Source: a virus
Direction: 5' to 3' (one strand)
IMG/VR virus record: IMGVR_UViG_3300034061_006808
Location: 1 to 64,000 of that record
Length of the DNA stretch: 64,000 nt
In this document: positions 6,889 through 15,760 of the stretch, in pieces
How the letters are laid out: each line of letters starts with the position of its first letter
How positions within the stretch are numbered: the stretch's first letter is position 1
The notes under the pieces: model-generated
Told to the model about the DNA's origin: nothing
The model's input: only the letters and a program-made list of their open reading frames with translations
Database searches by the model: none
Translations under genes and position numbers: made by a program

Positions 6889-7478
6889 ACCACCTCGCAG
6901 GCCCCATCCCCCACCAATATGTGCGCGTGGATGCCACGCACACCCATCACCCCGATAGCCAACCCGCCGACTGGATCGATGGCGAGTGGTTCGCCCTGCA
7001 AGGCTACCCCGGCGAAGCGTGGAGTTGCCATGTCCTGCTCGACCTCCCCGAAGGCGGAGCCGTGCGCCGTGCCATCCCCCTCCACGCCCTCGCCCAAGAA
7101 AAGGCCGAAAACCCCAAGCCCAACTGGCAACCTTGGCAAGCCGCCACATGGGACTGCTACAGCCCCGCGTTCGTCGTGCCCCGTTATTCCCTGCTGGAAG
7201 GCTTGCGCTGCAAAGCCCGCATCCGCGCCGCCGAAGGCGTGGACAAGTGGAAAGACTACTTCGGCCACATGCTCTTCGCGATCAAACCCGCAGGCGACGC
7301 CTTCAGCCGCCACCCAGGCCAAGATAAAGAGTTTTATCTGATCGCCCTCGACAATGGCCGATACACCTTGCAACCCACCAACCATGTCCTCCTCGAAGAC
7401 TTGAGCTTCACCGCCCGCCTGGGCCGCGACTGGCCGCGAGGACTGCGCCGCAGCGAGGAAACCTTCAGCGCCGAGTGA
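6885..7478 (+). CDS. Hypothetical protein
   Basis: 197 residues, W/Y/H-rich and globular: DWIDGEWFALQGYPGEAWSC, RVDATHTHHPD, then LLEGLRCKARIRAAEGVDKW. No catalytic motif or transmembrane segment is clear. The ATG overlaps the previous stop and its own stop overlaps a GTG start. Clearly coding by codon bias. No family recognised. Confidence 0.72.
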   Translation: MNHLAGPIPHQYVRVDATHTHHPDSQPADWIDGEWFALQGYPGEAWSCHVLLDLPEGGAVRRAIPLHALAQEKAENPKPNWQPWQAATWDCYSPAFVVPRYSLLEGLRCKARIRAAEGVDKWKDYFGHMLFAIKPAGDAFSRHPGQDKEFYLIALDNGRYTLQPTNHVLLEDLSFTARLGRDWPRGLRRSEETFSAE

Positions 7479-7663
7479 CCAACAGCCTCCAAGACTACCT
7501 CGCCGCCACCGGCCTCGATGAGGTGAAAGCGATGAACGAACTCCAAGACCACGGCATCATCAGCGACAACTGCATTTCCGCCGCCGAGGTCGGTGATTCC
7601 GGCAAAGCCGTGGCATGGCTCGCCCTGCAATCCGGAGAAAAAATGTCGCGCCGAAAGCGTTGA
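7475..7663 (+). CDS. Hypothetical small protein
   Basis: 62 residues, GTG start overlapping the previous stop. The sequence TNSLQDYLAATGLDEVKAMN...NCISAAEVGDSGKAVAWL suggests three helices. Basic tail MSRRKR. Last gene before the start-associated sequence at 7667. Function unknown. Confidence 0.65.
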   Translation: MTNSLQDYLAATGLDEVKAMNELQDHGIISDNCISAAEVGDSGKAVAWLALQSGEKMSRRKR

Positions 7664-7666
7664 CAT

Positions 7667-7684
7667 TGCCGAGACATTAGACAA
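7667..7684 (+). promoter_or_regulatory. Start-associated sequence, copy 6
   Basis: TGCCGAGACATTAGACAA, 9 bp before the ATG at 7694. Confidence 0.75.
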
Positions 7685-7693
7685 GTTGCGGGG

Positions 7694-9199
7694 ATGGCCA
7701 CGAAGAAATCCAAGAAAAAGTCCGCTTCAAATTTTGTTCCGTATTCCACAAAGGACAATTTCAATCCGCTTGAGGACTACAATGTTGGCCAGCAGCAGAT
7801 ATGGCGGAATAACGATCCCGACGATTCCAGTGATGGGAGAGTTTTCTCACGCCACCACAGTGACGAGAATGAACCTACTTACAACTTTAACAACAACCCA
7901 TATAACCTTCCATCAAGCTATAGTCCAATTTCAAGCAGTGAAGACCTAACAAAATGGCTTCCAAAATATAATACATACGACAGCGCCAGAATCGCGGCAA
8001 AGCACGCAGCCTCAATAACGGACGACACAGCGGGAAAAATGGGCGGCGGATTTGTGCCGAAAGCCGCCTTCCACGCGCCTGCCAATCCCAATCGACCGGC
8101 ATATCGATGGGACCAGAAAACGCTGGAAGCAAATGCCGCTAGACGAGTTCAAGATTTAATGGACAAGGGCGTATATTCAATCCCTCAAGAATTGATGGAC
8201 AGATCAATTCCTACCACCCGATACACAAAGGACGGAAATCCGATTTATACGACAGAAAGAGCGGCATTGGATGCTGCCCCCGGCGCGAACATCAGCAACG
8301 CTACCAAGGAAGGCTTGGGATTTGTCCCGCGAGCCGAAGCCGCCAACACTCCGGCAAGCAAATACACCCCACGCGAGCAGCAACTCATCAAAGACAGTGC
8401 CGCAAATGTCGCCGCCCGCGAATCCGGCAACACGCCCGCGCACAACGCCGCTTACCGCGCCCAGACTTACCAGAAGGAAGCCGACCGCAAGCGCGCCGCA
8501 GGCGACAAACAATCCGCCGACCGCTGGGCCAAATCCGCCGCCGAGGAACGCGCCAAAGCCAGCCAACTTGGCTACAAGGGAGACTTCAAAAACCTTTCAG
8601 CCACGCAAAAGCCTTCCACTCCCAAACCCTCCACCCCCACGGCTTCCTCCGCAACCCCCAAGCCGAGCGCGCCGTCAGCATCAAGCGCCAAGCCGGATTC
8701 CGTTAAAAAATGGGACGACAAGTATGTTTCCGACAAGATCAAGGCTGACATGAAAAGAATGGAAAGTTCCGAAGCCGCCCGCGATGCGAATATCAACGAA
8801 GGCAAACGCAATTCGGAGATCAAAGACCTGGACGACCAAGTCCAAGATTTCAAGGAGACAGAACAACGCTGGCGCGACAAAGCCGCCAAAGCCACAAGCC
8901 CCGAGCAGAAGGAACACGCCCTCCAGATGGCTGCCGAATATTCCGACAAGGCCAAAGACCGAGAAAAGAAAATCAGCGACAAGAAAAACGAGTCCATGAG
9001 CGACATCAAGCCCCTTTCTAAATCCGACAAAGACAAAAAGAAAGGCGATTCACTCACCGATCCCATGGAGGATTTGATCGCTGGAATCCCCGAACTCAAC
9101 AACTCCTCGGCGTATAGCCCGACCGGCGGCCCCGGCGGAAGCGGAGGAATCGCGGGCTTCTTCACCCGCGACGGCAAAGTGATCCCGATCACAGCATAG
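7694..9199 (+). CDS. Disordered, probably internal virion protein with FFT...KVIPITA tail
   Basis: 501 residues. The first 130 are polar (N/D/S/Y-rich). The middle carries A/K/R/E-rich helices (TYQKEADRKRAAGDKQSADR), a T/S/P/K linker (about 300-325) and an acidic-basic coiled coil (about 345-430). The last 13 residues are FFTRDGKVIPITA, and the same FFT...KVIPITA signature appears near the N-terminus of the giant protein (residues 93-109). Position beside TerL and the giant ejection-type protein suggests a capsid-internal protein; that is inference. More AT-rich at its 5' end. Confidence 0.75.
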   Translation: MATKKSKKKSASNFVPYSTKDNFNPLEDYNVGQQQIWRNNDPDDSSDGRVFSRHHSDENEPTYNFNNNPYNLPSSYSPISSSEDLTKWLPKYNTYDSARIAAKHAASITDDTAGKMGGGFVPKAAFHAPANPNRPAYRWDQKTLEANAARRVQDLMDKGVYSIPQELMDRSIPTTRYTKDGNPIYTTERAALDAAPGANISNATKEGLGFVPRAEAANTPASKYTPREQQLIKDSAANVAARESGNTPAHNAAYRAQTYQKEADRKRAAGDKQSADRWAKSAAEERAKASQLGYKGDFKNLSATQKPSTPKPSTPTASSATPKPSAPSASSAKPDSVKKWDDKYVSDKIKADMKRMESSEAARDANINEGKRNSEIKDLDDQVQDFKETEQRWRDKAAKATSPEQKEHALQMAAEYSDKAKDREKKISDKKNESMSDIKPLSKSDKDKKKGDSLTDPMEDLIAGIPELNNSSAYSPTGGPGGSGGIAGFFTRDGKVIPITA

Positions 9200-9217
9200 A
9201 CTTCCACCACACTCCTC

Positions 9218-10972
9218 ATGACCCCAGAGGAACAAACCGCCTACGAAATCCGCAACGACCCGCAACTCTGGTTCGAGGTCTTCGGCACGATCCTCAACCG
9301 CGCGGGCGAACTCATCCGCCCCACGGCCAACAGCTTTCAAGCCCGCGTCTTCGGCGTTTACCGCTGGTGCCGCGACCACCAAAAGCCCTGTCGGATCATC
9401 ATCCTCAAACCCCGGCGCAAAGGCTCCTCCACCGTCTCGCTCGCGCTGGCCTACACCCACCTTCGCAACCACATGGGCTACGGCGCTGTGCTCGGCGACG
9501 ACCTTGGCACCACCGCCAAGCTCATGGAGACTTGGAACCGCTATGTGGAGCACGACAAATTCAAGCATTGGGGCAACGAACCCTCGTTGAGCAAGCGGGC
9601 ATTCAGCCACGGCAGCAAGGTTTACGAGGAAACCGCCAACGATCCCCGCGCCGGTATGGGCGGCGACATCCATTTCCTGCTCGCCTCCGAGGCCGCGCAC
9701 TACCGCTCGAAAGGCAAAACCTCGGGCGAGTATGTGATGCAGTCGGTGATGAACTCGGTGCCGAACCTCCCCTCCTCCTGCGTGATCATCGAATCCACGC
9801 CCAACGGCACGCAGGGCGTGTTTTACAACACTTGGCAAAACGCCGTGGACTTGTCCGAATTCCAAGCGGGCCGCGAGGGCAACGGCTACATTCGCATCTT
9901 CGCCCCGTGGTTTGAATTTGACGACAGCCGCGCCAAGCTCGCCCAAGGCGAGGAGCAGGCGATCCTTCACGACCTCGATGCCGAAAGCCGCTACAACGGC
10001 GAGATCGCGCTTGTCGAACGCCACCGCGTCAGCGCCGACAAGATCAAGTGGCGCAGGCAGATCATCGACTCCCCGGCCTGCGGCGGCGACCCGCGAAAGT
10101 TCCAACAAGAATACCCCACCGACGATATAAGTTGTTTCCTGCAAAGCGGTTCTGGTCGCTTCGACCAAGAAGGACTGGAAATCCTCGGCGACCGCATCGC
10201 CCTCGGCGTTGATCCCAAATACGGCATCCTCGAAATGCCCGAAGGCGCGGAAGCCCCCACCTTCATCCAGACCGCCCGCCACGAAGCGTGGGTGCGCATT
10301 TGGGAAATGCCCAAGGAGGGCCGCCGCTACATTGGAGCCAACGACTTCATGACCGGCGAGCAGGCGAGCGGCTCGCGCCGGGAAAGCGATTGCCACGCCA
10401 CCCTGGTGGGCCGCGCCGCCTACATCGACGACGACAAGGAACCCCACAAAGCCGCCATCGTCGCCTCCTTCCTACCCGACGACCGCCAGAAAGACTTGGA
10501 CATCGTGGCCGAGCGCATCGGCCTCATGAGCAAATTCTACGGCGGCTGCCTCATGGCCCCCGAGGTGAACAATCTGCATGGAATCATCGAGCTTCTCCGA
10601 CGCCATGGAACCAACCTCTGGATGCGCAAGAAGCAAGGCACCGGCAAGACCGTCCTCGTCCCCGGCTTTCAAACCAACACCTCGACCAAGCGCCAGATCA
10701 TCGGCGAACTCGCCACCCTGATCCGCGAGCAGGAACTCGAAGTCCCCTGCCCGCACATCCTCGCCGAACTGCGCAACTTCATCGTCCACTCCGATGGCAC
10801 CGAAGCCGCCGCCGAAGGAGGCCACGACGATTGGGTAATGTCCCTCGCCATCCTCACCCATGTCCTCCCTGCCGCCAGCCTCTTCGAGCCGCTGGAAGCC
10901 AAGCTCGCCCGCGAAGCCCGCCGCAGCGCATTCTACCGCCCCACCCGCCAGCTTGTGGCCGAATGTCGTTGA
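9218..10972 (+). CDS. terL: Terminase large subunit
   Basis: 584 residues, typical for the family. The ATPase half shows a Walker-A-like IILKPRRKGSST (about 61-72), an acidic Walker-B-like stretch in HFLLASEAAHY and the coupling motif IIESTPNGT. The C-terminal nuclease half starts at about 350 with YIGANDFMTGE and continues through ESDCHATLVGR, CLMAPEVNN and a late HDDWVMSLAIL that supplies acidic metal ligands. It powers DNA packaging with TerS and portal, cutting the concatemer. Preceded by 18 bp without a start-associated sequence; probably read with the upstream gene. Confidence 0.93.
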   Translation: MTPEEQTAYEIRNDPQLWFEVFGTILNRAGELIRPTANSFQARVFGVYRWCRDHQKPCRIIILKPRRKGSSTVSLALAYTHLRNHMGYGAVLGDDLGTTAKLMETWNRYVEHDKFKHWGNEPSLSKRAFSHGSKVYEETANDPRAGMGGDIHFLLASEAAHYRSKGKTSGEYVMQSVMNSVPNLPSSCVIIESTPNGTQGVFYNTWQNAVDLSEFQAGREGNGYIRIFAPWFEFDDSRAKLAQGEEQAILHDLDAESRYNGEIALVERHRVSADKIKWRRQIIDSPACGGDPRKFQQEYPTDDISCFLQSGSGRFDQEGLEILGDRIALGVDPKYGILEMPEGAEAPTFIQTARHEAWVRIWEMPKEGRRYIGANDFMTGEQASGSRRESDCHATLVGRAAYIDDDKEPHKAAIVASFLPDDRQKDLDIVAERIGLMSKFYGGCLMAPEVNNLHGIIELLRRHGTNLWMRKKQGTGKTVLVPGFQTNTSTKRQIIGELATLIREQELEVPCPHILAELRNFIVHSDGTEAAAEGGHDDWVMSLAILTHVLPAASLFEPLEAKLAREARRSAFYRPTRQLVAECR

Positions 10973-11004
10973 GAGGAAAAAGGTGCAAGGATAGCATTTG
11001 ACTC

Positions 11005-11022
11005 TGCCGAGACATTCGGCAA
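11005..11022 (+). promoter_or_regulatory. Start-associated sequence, copy 7 (palindromic)
   Basis: TGCCGAGACATTCGGCAA, 10 bp before the ATG at 11033. The outer arms TGCCGA and TCGGCA are perfect inverted repeats. A 4-codon ORF (ATG at 11026) follows it and overlaps the next start. Confidence 0.75.
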
Positions 11023-11032
11023 ATCATGAAGT

Positions 11033-12799
11033 ATGACTGAATTCTACAAAGATGACAAACGCCCTAGCCCGCGCCCCCCACAACCCCGACTTCCTAAATT
11101 CGGCAGTGATGCTATTTATTTAGACGGGAAGACTCCCGAACAACTTTTGGCTACATTAAATCGTCTGCCAAGTTTTGCGGCGGAAACGAGGGGCCCTGGG
11201 ACCCCTGCAATGAGAGAATATAATATAGCACTGAAAAAAAAGCAGGTCGAGATAAGAAATAAATTATCGCAGGCAGGATATGAAGTAAGTAACAGCGGCG
11301 TATCCAGTAGCCCATGGGAAATGGCTCCAATGTCGGATGCCCAACGCAAAAGGTGGGAGTCAACCGAGGAAGCTAAACAATTCCCTGAAGAGTATAAAAA
11401 ACAAATCATAGAAGCTGACAAGCTTGCAGAACCGAAAACCTCAACCAAGCCGCCGATCCCCTCTATCTGGGGAGACCCTCCATCAAGACAAACCGCAGAC
11501 CGCGTTCAACTCCCTGATGGAACAATGGGAAGCAGCACAATGCGAAAGTGGATGGAGGAAAACATTGAGAAACATGGAACACCCAAAGAGTGGAGCGGAA
11601 CGACAATAACCAACACTTCCAATCAAGTATCTGCACCACCCCCTCCATCCTCGCCGCAAACACAGACAAGTCCAAACCAAGTCTTTTTAAGTAATTTCGC
11701 AACCGGATCAAATTTTGAAAACTCATCGGCACCGCAGGAAACCAAGGAAGAATTATTAAAGCAAATCGAAACCGACTTGCAAGCCAAGCAAAAGGAACGG
11801 CGTGAGTTTTTGAAGCTGCCCGAACCTCCAAAATCAAGACCGCCTGTAATGCCATCCCCGGACGGCTCACACCTTGGACCTGACGGATGGAAAACACCAA
11901 GACCCGTCATTGGTAAAGGCCGCCCTCCATTAGATAAATGGGTATCCGCCAATGGAAGGCCGCCAGCATTTTTCGACACACGAGGACTTGCAATTGATGA
12001 TTACCGAAAATTCGGCAAGCCAATGCCTGGCCAAAACAACAGCGGCACTAATGATCAATGGAAAGCTCCCAGCGCAAACTACCAACCCCCGCGCGGCGAT
12101 GGCAACCCTTCGGATTACATTTTCGACCCCGCAAGAAAAGTCCACGAAGGCGCTTCAGGCGAGGGCTGGAATCCCGATGGCACTCCAACTAACAAGCAAC
12201 AACAAAGAGAGGCTGATGCCCGCAACAAACCCGATAATTTCGACAGCCAAGGACGCCCGCTCCCATACGATCGATATGGTCGTCCGCAACCTGCGTATTG
12301 GGGAAATCGCCCGTATTGGGAACAACAGGCAGAAGATGCGAAAAAACTCAAAGAGCTTGCGGCGAAAAACGAAGCAAAAAAGCTCAAAGCACAGCAAGCC
12401 TCAGCCGGGTCACTCATTTCCGGCAAGCCCGGAGCTATTGCTGATGGCAAGGGCGGCTTTAGTTATCCCAAAGGCACAGCCCCCCTCGACCCCCTCGATC
12501 AAATCACCCAAGCCCGAGACATCTACGGCAACGAAATTAAGACCGCCGATATGGTGACGGGTGGCGGCGTAAAGCTCCAGAAAAATCAGCGTGCCGACAA
12601 GGGCAAGAAAGACTTCGGTGGTCTGCAATTCCGCAATGTTGGCGGGAAAATCCAAGTGGTTGGCGGACGCAAGGAAAGTGTCCCGAGCGGAGAAAAGACA
12701 AAAGTCATCAATGGATTACTCTATTCTGACTTTGGAGGTCAGCTAGGCGGGGAAATGGGTCTGGTTGCCGCGCCTAAAAAAGATTCTGGAATGCGCTAA
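11033..12799 (+). CDS. Disordered P/S/N-rich protein, probably virion-internal
   Basis: 588 residues. Extended P/S/T/N-rich segments are broken by short conserved-looking motifs (YDRYGRPQPAYWGNRPYWEQ near 420) and a K/A/E coiled coil (QAEDAKKLKELAAKNEAKKL). The C-terminal 90 residues (DIYGNEIKTADMVTGGGVKL, KDFGGLQFRNVGGKIQVVGG) look globular and beta-rich. The start codon follows a start-associated sequence. No family recognised. Lies between TerL and the giant gene with three similar disordered proteins. Confidence 0.75.
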   Translation: MTEFYKDDKRPSPRPPQPRLPKFGSDAIYLDGKTPEQLLATLNRLPSFAAETRGPGTPAMREYNIALKKKQVEIRNKLSQAGYEVSNSGVSSSPWEMAPMSDAQRKRWESTEEAKQFPEEYKKQIIEADKLAEPKTSTKPPIPSIWGDPPSRQTADRVQLPDGTMGSSTMRKWMEENIEKHGTPKEWSGTTITNTSNQVSAPPPPSSPQTQTSPNQVFLSNFATGSNFENSSAPQETKEELLKQIETDLQAKQKERREFLKLPEPPKSRPPVMPSPDGSHLGPDGWKTPRPVIGKGRPPLDKWVSANGRPPAFFDTRGLAIDDYRKFGKPMPGQNNSGTNDQWKAPSANYQPPRGDGNPSDYIFDPARKVHEGASGEGWNPDGTPTNKQQQREADARNKPDNFDSQGRPLPYDRYGRPQPAYWGNRPYWEQQAEDAKKLKELAAKNEAKKLKAQQASAGSLISGKPGAIADGKGGFSYPKGTAPLDPLDQITQARDIYGNEIKTADMVTGGGVKLQKNQRADKGKKDFGGLQFRNVGGKIQVVGGRKESVPSGEKTKVINGLLYSDFGGQLGGEMGLVAAPKKDSGMR

Positions 12800-13327
12800 A
12801 TGCCAAATCCTCCCAGCCAAATCTTCTTCCCCGATCCCGCCCAAAGCGTGGCCGCGCTCACCGCCAGCGCGGCAGGCTCCACGCCCGACTCCATTCAAGC
12901 CCGCATGATGCTGATCAAGATCGCTCACGATGGAAATATGGAGGCCCGCAACGCCCTCGTCGCGCTGACAAAGGTGATTCCCATGAATCCCGATGCCAAG
13001 CGCAAGCTCACCTTCCGCAAACCTCGCAAACTCACCAAGCGCTCCAACCGGCAAGACCGACTCACTTTGCGAGGCGAGGAAAAAGCCGTGCGATCCGTCG
13101 ATGGCCGCATGCTGGACATCAAGGATGTGCTCAACAAAGGCGGTGTCGCCGGGATGAAGAAAACCCCGCAATACATCGTCGATGCCATCCAATACCGCAT
13201 GGACAAAGCCGTCAAGCGCGTGAACCCAACCACCCCCGGCGTAAAATCCATCGGCCCAAAGCAACCCACCGAAAAACAACTTCAACGCGAAGCCGCCCGC
13301 GTCCAAGCCACCGAAGATGCGGGATAG
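12800..13327 (+). CDS. Hypothetical basic protein
   Basis: 175 residues, its ATG immediately after the previous stop. It has a helical repeat-like segment (ARMMLIKIAHDGNMEARNAL) also recognisable three times in the next protein, a strongly basic stretch (KRKLTFRKPRKLTKRSNRQD) and a C-terminal helix. The basic patch suggests contact with DNA inside the capsid, as an inference only. The non-coding gap to the next gene holds a start-associated sequence. Confidence 0.7.
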   Translation: MPNPPSQIFFPDPAQSVAALTASAAGSTPDSIQARMMLIKIAHDGNMEARNALVALTKVIPMNPDAKRKLTFRKPRKLTKRSNRQDRLTLRGEEKAVRSVDGRMLDIKDVLNKGGVAGMKKTPQYIVDAIQYRMDKAVKRVNPTTPGVKSIGPKQPTEKQLQREAARVQATEDAG

Positions 13328-13358
13328 AGAAAAAGCGGAACACATTTCCCATTGTAAT

Positions 13359-13376
13359 TGCCGAGACATTTGACAG
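13359..13376 (+). promoter_or_regulatory. Start-associated sequence, copy 8
   Basis: TGCCGAGACATTTGACAG, 23 bp before the ATG at 13400; opens the unit that includes the giant gene. Confidence 0.75.
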
Positions 13377-13399
13377 AGTAAACCATTCCTTAAAATCCT

Positions 13400-15748
13400 A
13401 TGGCAAAGAAAACCAAATCCAGCGGAACCAATTTCACGGGCTCGCCCAAGCCTCCACTTGAAAACCCTACCAACCCGCCGCCATCTACTGCTCCCCAGCC
13501 ACCAACCGGTAATCGGCCAGCCACCAGCGGCCCACTTACGGGCACTCCAGAGCCGCTCTGGGGTGGATCTACGCGCGGTCCCGAAAGCCTTCGCTGGCTA
13601 GAGTGGGCAAGGCAGAATGGAGCCACTCGACCTAGCCAAGTCGGAAGCCGCCCACCCGTGCGTCCAAGCAATACCGCCGGAGGAGGGAACAGACCTAGGA
13701 CCACCGGTCCTGAATCACTTGGAACAACTTATTGGCAAAAAGCCGGATTTCCAACTGCTATGGATTATTGGAGAGCCAATCCTAAATCCGCTCCAGCCGC
13801 AGTTCAACGACAACTTGGTTATTTGCCAGACTACCAAATGGTAGAAAATCAAACGTCTTATAGTAATAAAGGAGATTATACTATTATTCGGCAAGGCGAC
13901 ACTTTAATGAGGTATAAGAACAACCCGTTAACAGGGAAGCCTGACGGAAAAGAACCCGGCGAAGCTGTATTGCAATACGGCAAGCCAAGCTTTTCGGCAA
14001 ACAACAGCAGCCCGATGCCCACCGGCCCTGCCTCTGGATTTACTCCTGGGTCTAACATTTTCCAAGGCGGCGCGAACAATCGTGTAGAAGTTTTGCCCGC
14101 TGGCGGCCCTATAAAGCCAGGAGGACGCCCCCCTATTAACGGTGACCGGAACGATCCGTACATGGAACAACAAAGGAAGAAACCCGCCGACAATTTTACA
14201 GGCAAATCGCCTTACGCTCGAACCACGCCAGAGGAAGCATGGGCGCTAGAAAAGGCGGCAGCCAGCGGAGACAAGAAAGCGAAAGCCGAAATCAGTATTC
14301 GGCTTCAAACAAAAGACGAAACTGGAAACCACACATTGAGCATGTCACGCCCCGCGCTGGATCGGCTCCATGGAAAGACCGATTCCCCTGGTATTAGGGA
14401 AGCGGCAGAGTTGGCAAAAGCATCGGGCGTTTCCCAAGGAGGGGCGGGTATTTTTCAAGGAGGGGCTAACAATAATGTAGAACAGCGTCCATCAGGAGCG
14501 GCTGGGAAAGCGGGTTACTCCCCGGAGGACGCCAAGCGTTACGCCCAGCGTGAAGCGGATATCAGAAAAATACAGAATTCAAAATCCTACACAAACGAGC
14601 AACCTAACAATCTCACATTTCAATCTTCGCCAAAACAAATCAACGATCTGGCTGCTGATGCCATGAAAAAAGGAGCGGCAGGGGAAAAAGCTAGAGCCGC
14701 GCTAACCCAACGCGCCGCTGCCGGCGATCCTCAAGCCGCTAACACGCTTCAAACCCTGAACTCTCGTCCAGACGCTCAACCGACCCAGTCCAACGCTGGC
14801 GACCTCTACACTCGCGCCTTGCAAGCCCCCACCTTGGCCGAGCGCAACGACGCCACAAAACAACTTGCCGATATTGCAATGTCCGGCAACCCAGAAGCCC
14901 GCGCCATGGTGGATAAAATTCGCAGCGCAGGCACAAAGCAAGCCTCTTCCCGCCCCTCCAGCGGAGCAAACACTCCATCCTCCGACGCCAGCCAGCCCCG
15001 ACAGCCATCTAGGATCATTCAACCAACAAGCAGCCAGAACCAAAACATTTCTGCAAGCGGATCTGGCCCCCGCAAAGAACCCACTGCTGGAGAAATGGCA
15101 GCTGAAATCGACAAGCAAAACCGCGCAAAAGAAATGGCGGCAGCCGCAGCGAAGGCCAGAAGCCCGGAAGCAATTCGTGAACGGCAAAATCAGCACGCGC
15201 AAAATCAAATTAAACTCGCACAAGATGCCCTTCGTGCAAATCCAAATAACCCTAAGACCCAAGCTGACGCACAAAAACAAATTAGCGCCGCAATGCAAAC
15301 GCTTCAAAACAATCAGCAAGCTGGCGGCAAAAAAGGTGGCGGTGGCGGTGGCGGTGGTGGTCGTCGCGGCGGCGGGTCGAAGCAGCCGCCCCTCACTGCC
15401 AAGCAGCGCAACCAGATGGCCGATGATTTGGCATCGAAGCGCGCAGAACAAGCAGACAGAAGAGCGGAGATGGAGCAAAAAATGAAAGAAGGCCGAGGGC
15501 TGGAGACGGAAAACTCCAAAAAGTTCTGGGAAGATTACAATAAAAAGAAAGCGGAAAGAGAGAAAGAAAAAGAAAACACACCGACTCCGAAACCAGACTT
15601 AGGCCCAGATATAGGGATGCCGGATACCTCCGTTCCTGGCACATCCTGGGGGCCGACATCTTCGTCTGCCTCCCAAGGAGGCTCTGGCGGCGAAAAGTCG
15701 GGCGCGCTGCTAGGTTATTTGCGTAGAAAAAAACTGGGACTGGCTTAA
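13400..15748 (+). CDS. Large disordered protein with short helical repeats, probably virion-internal
   Basis: 782 residues, rich in P, S, G, A, Q and K. It contains two copies of IFQGGANN(R/N)VE (near residues 219 and 350) and several units of the type AxxGDxxAxxxL: AAASGDKKAKAEI, RAAAGDPQAANTL and ADIAMSGNPEARAMV. A glycine run (about 635-650) precedes a charged coiled coil (KRAEQADRRAEMEQKMKEGR). No enzyme motif. The stop is 12 bp before the giant gene, so both are probably one transcript and perhaps one ejection complex. Confidence 0.72.
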   Translation: MAKKTKSSGTNFTGSPKPPLENPTNPPPSTAPQPPTGNRPATSGPLTGTPEPLWGGSTRGPESLRWLEWARQNGATRPSQVGSRPPVRPSNTAGGGNRPRTTGPESLGTTYWQKAGFPTAMDYWRANPKSAPAAVQRQLGYLPDYQMVENQTSYSNKGDYTIIRQGDTLMRYKNNPLTGKPDGKEPGEAVLQYGKPSFSANNSSPMPTGPASGFTPGSNIFQGGANNRVEVLPAGGPIKPGGRPPINGDRNDPYMEQQRKKPADNFTGKSPYARTTPEEAWALEKAAASGDKKAKAEISIRLQTKDETGNHTLSMSRPALDRLHGKTDSPGIREAAELAKASGVSQGGAGIFQGGANNNVEQRPSGAAGKAGYSPEDAKRYAQREADIRKIQNSKSYTNEQPNNLTFQSSPKQINDLAADAMKKGAAGEKARAALTQRAAAGDPQAANTLQTLNSRPDAQPTQSNAGDLYTRALQAPTLAERNDATKQLADIAMSGNPEARAMVDKIRSAGTKQASSRPSSGANTPSSDASQPRQPSRIIQPTSSQNQNISASGSGPRKEPTAGEMAAEIDKQNRAKEMAAAAAKARSPEAIRERQNQHAQNQIKLAQDALRANPNNPKTQADAQKQISAAMQTLQNNQQAGGKKGGGGGGGGGRRGGGSKQPPLTAKQRNQMADDLASKRAEQADRRAEMEQKMKEGRGLETENSKKFWEDYNKKKAEREKEKENTPTPKPDLGPDIGMPDTSVPGTSWGPTSSSASQGGSGGEKSGALLGYLRRKKLGLA

Positions 15749-15760
15749 TTCCCGCAATCG

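Noticed and set aside
9050-10447. Antisense open frame of 465 codons opposite TerL
   Set aside because: Same shadow effect; the product is low-quality G/A/V/H-rich sequence with no start context.
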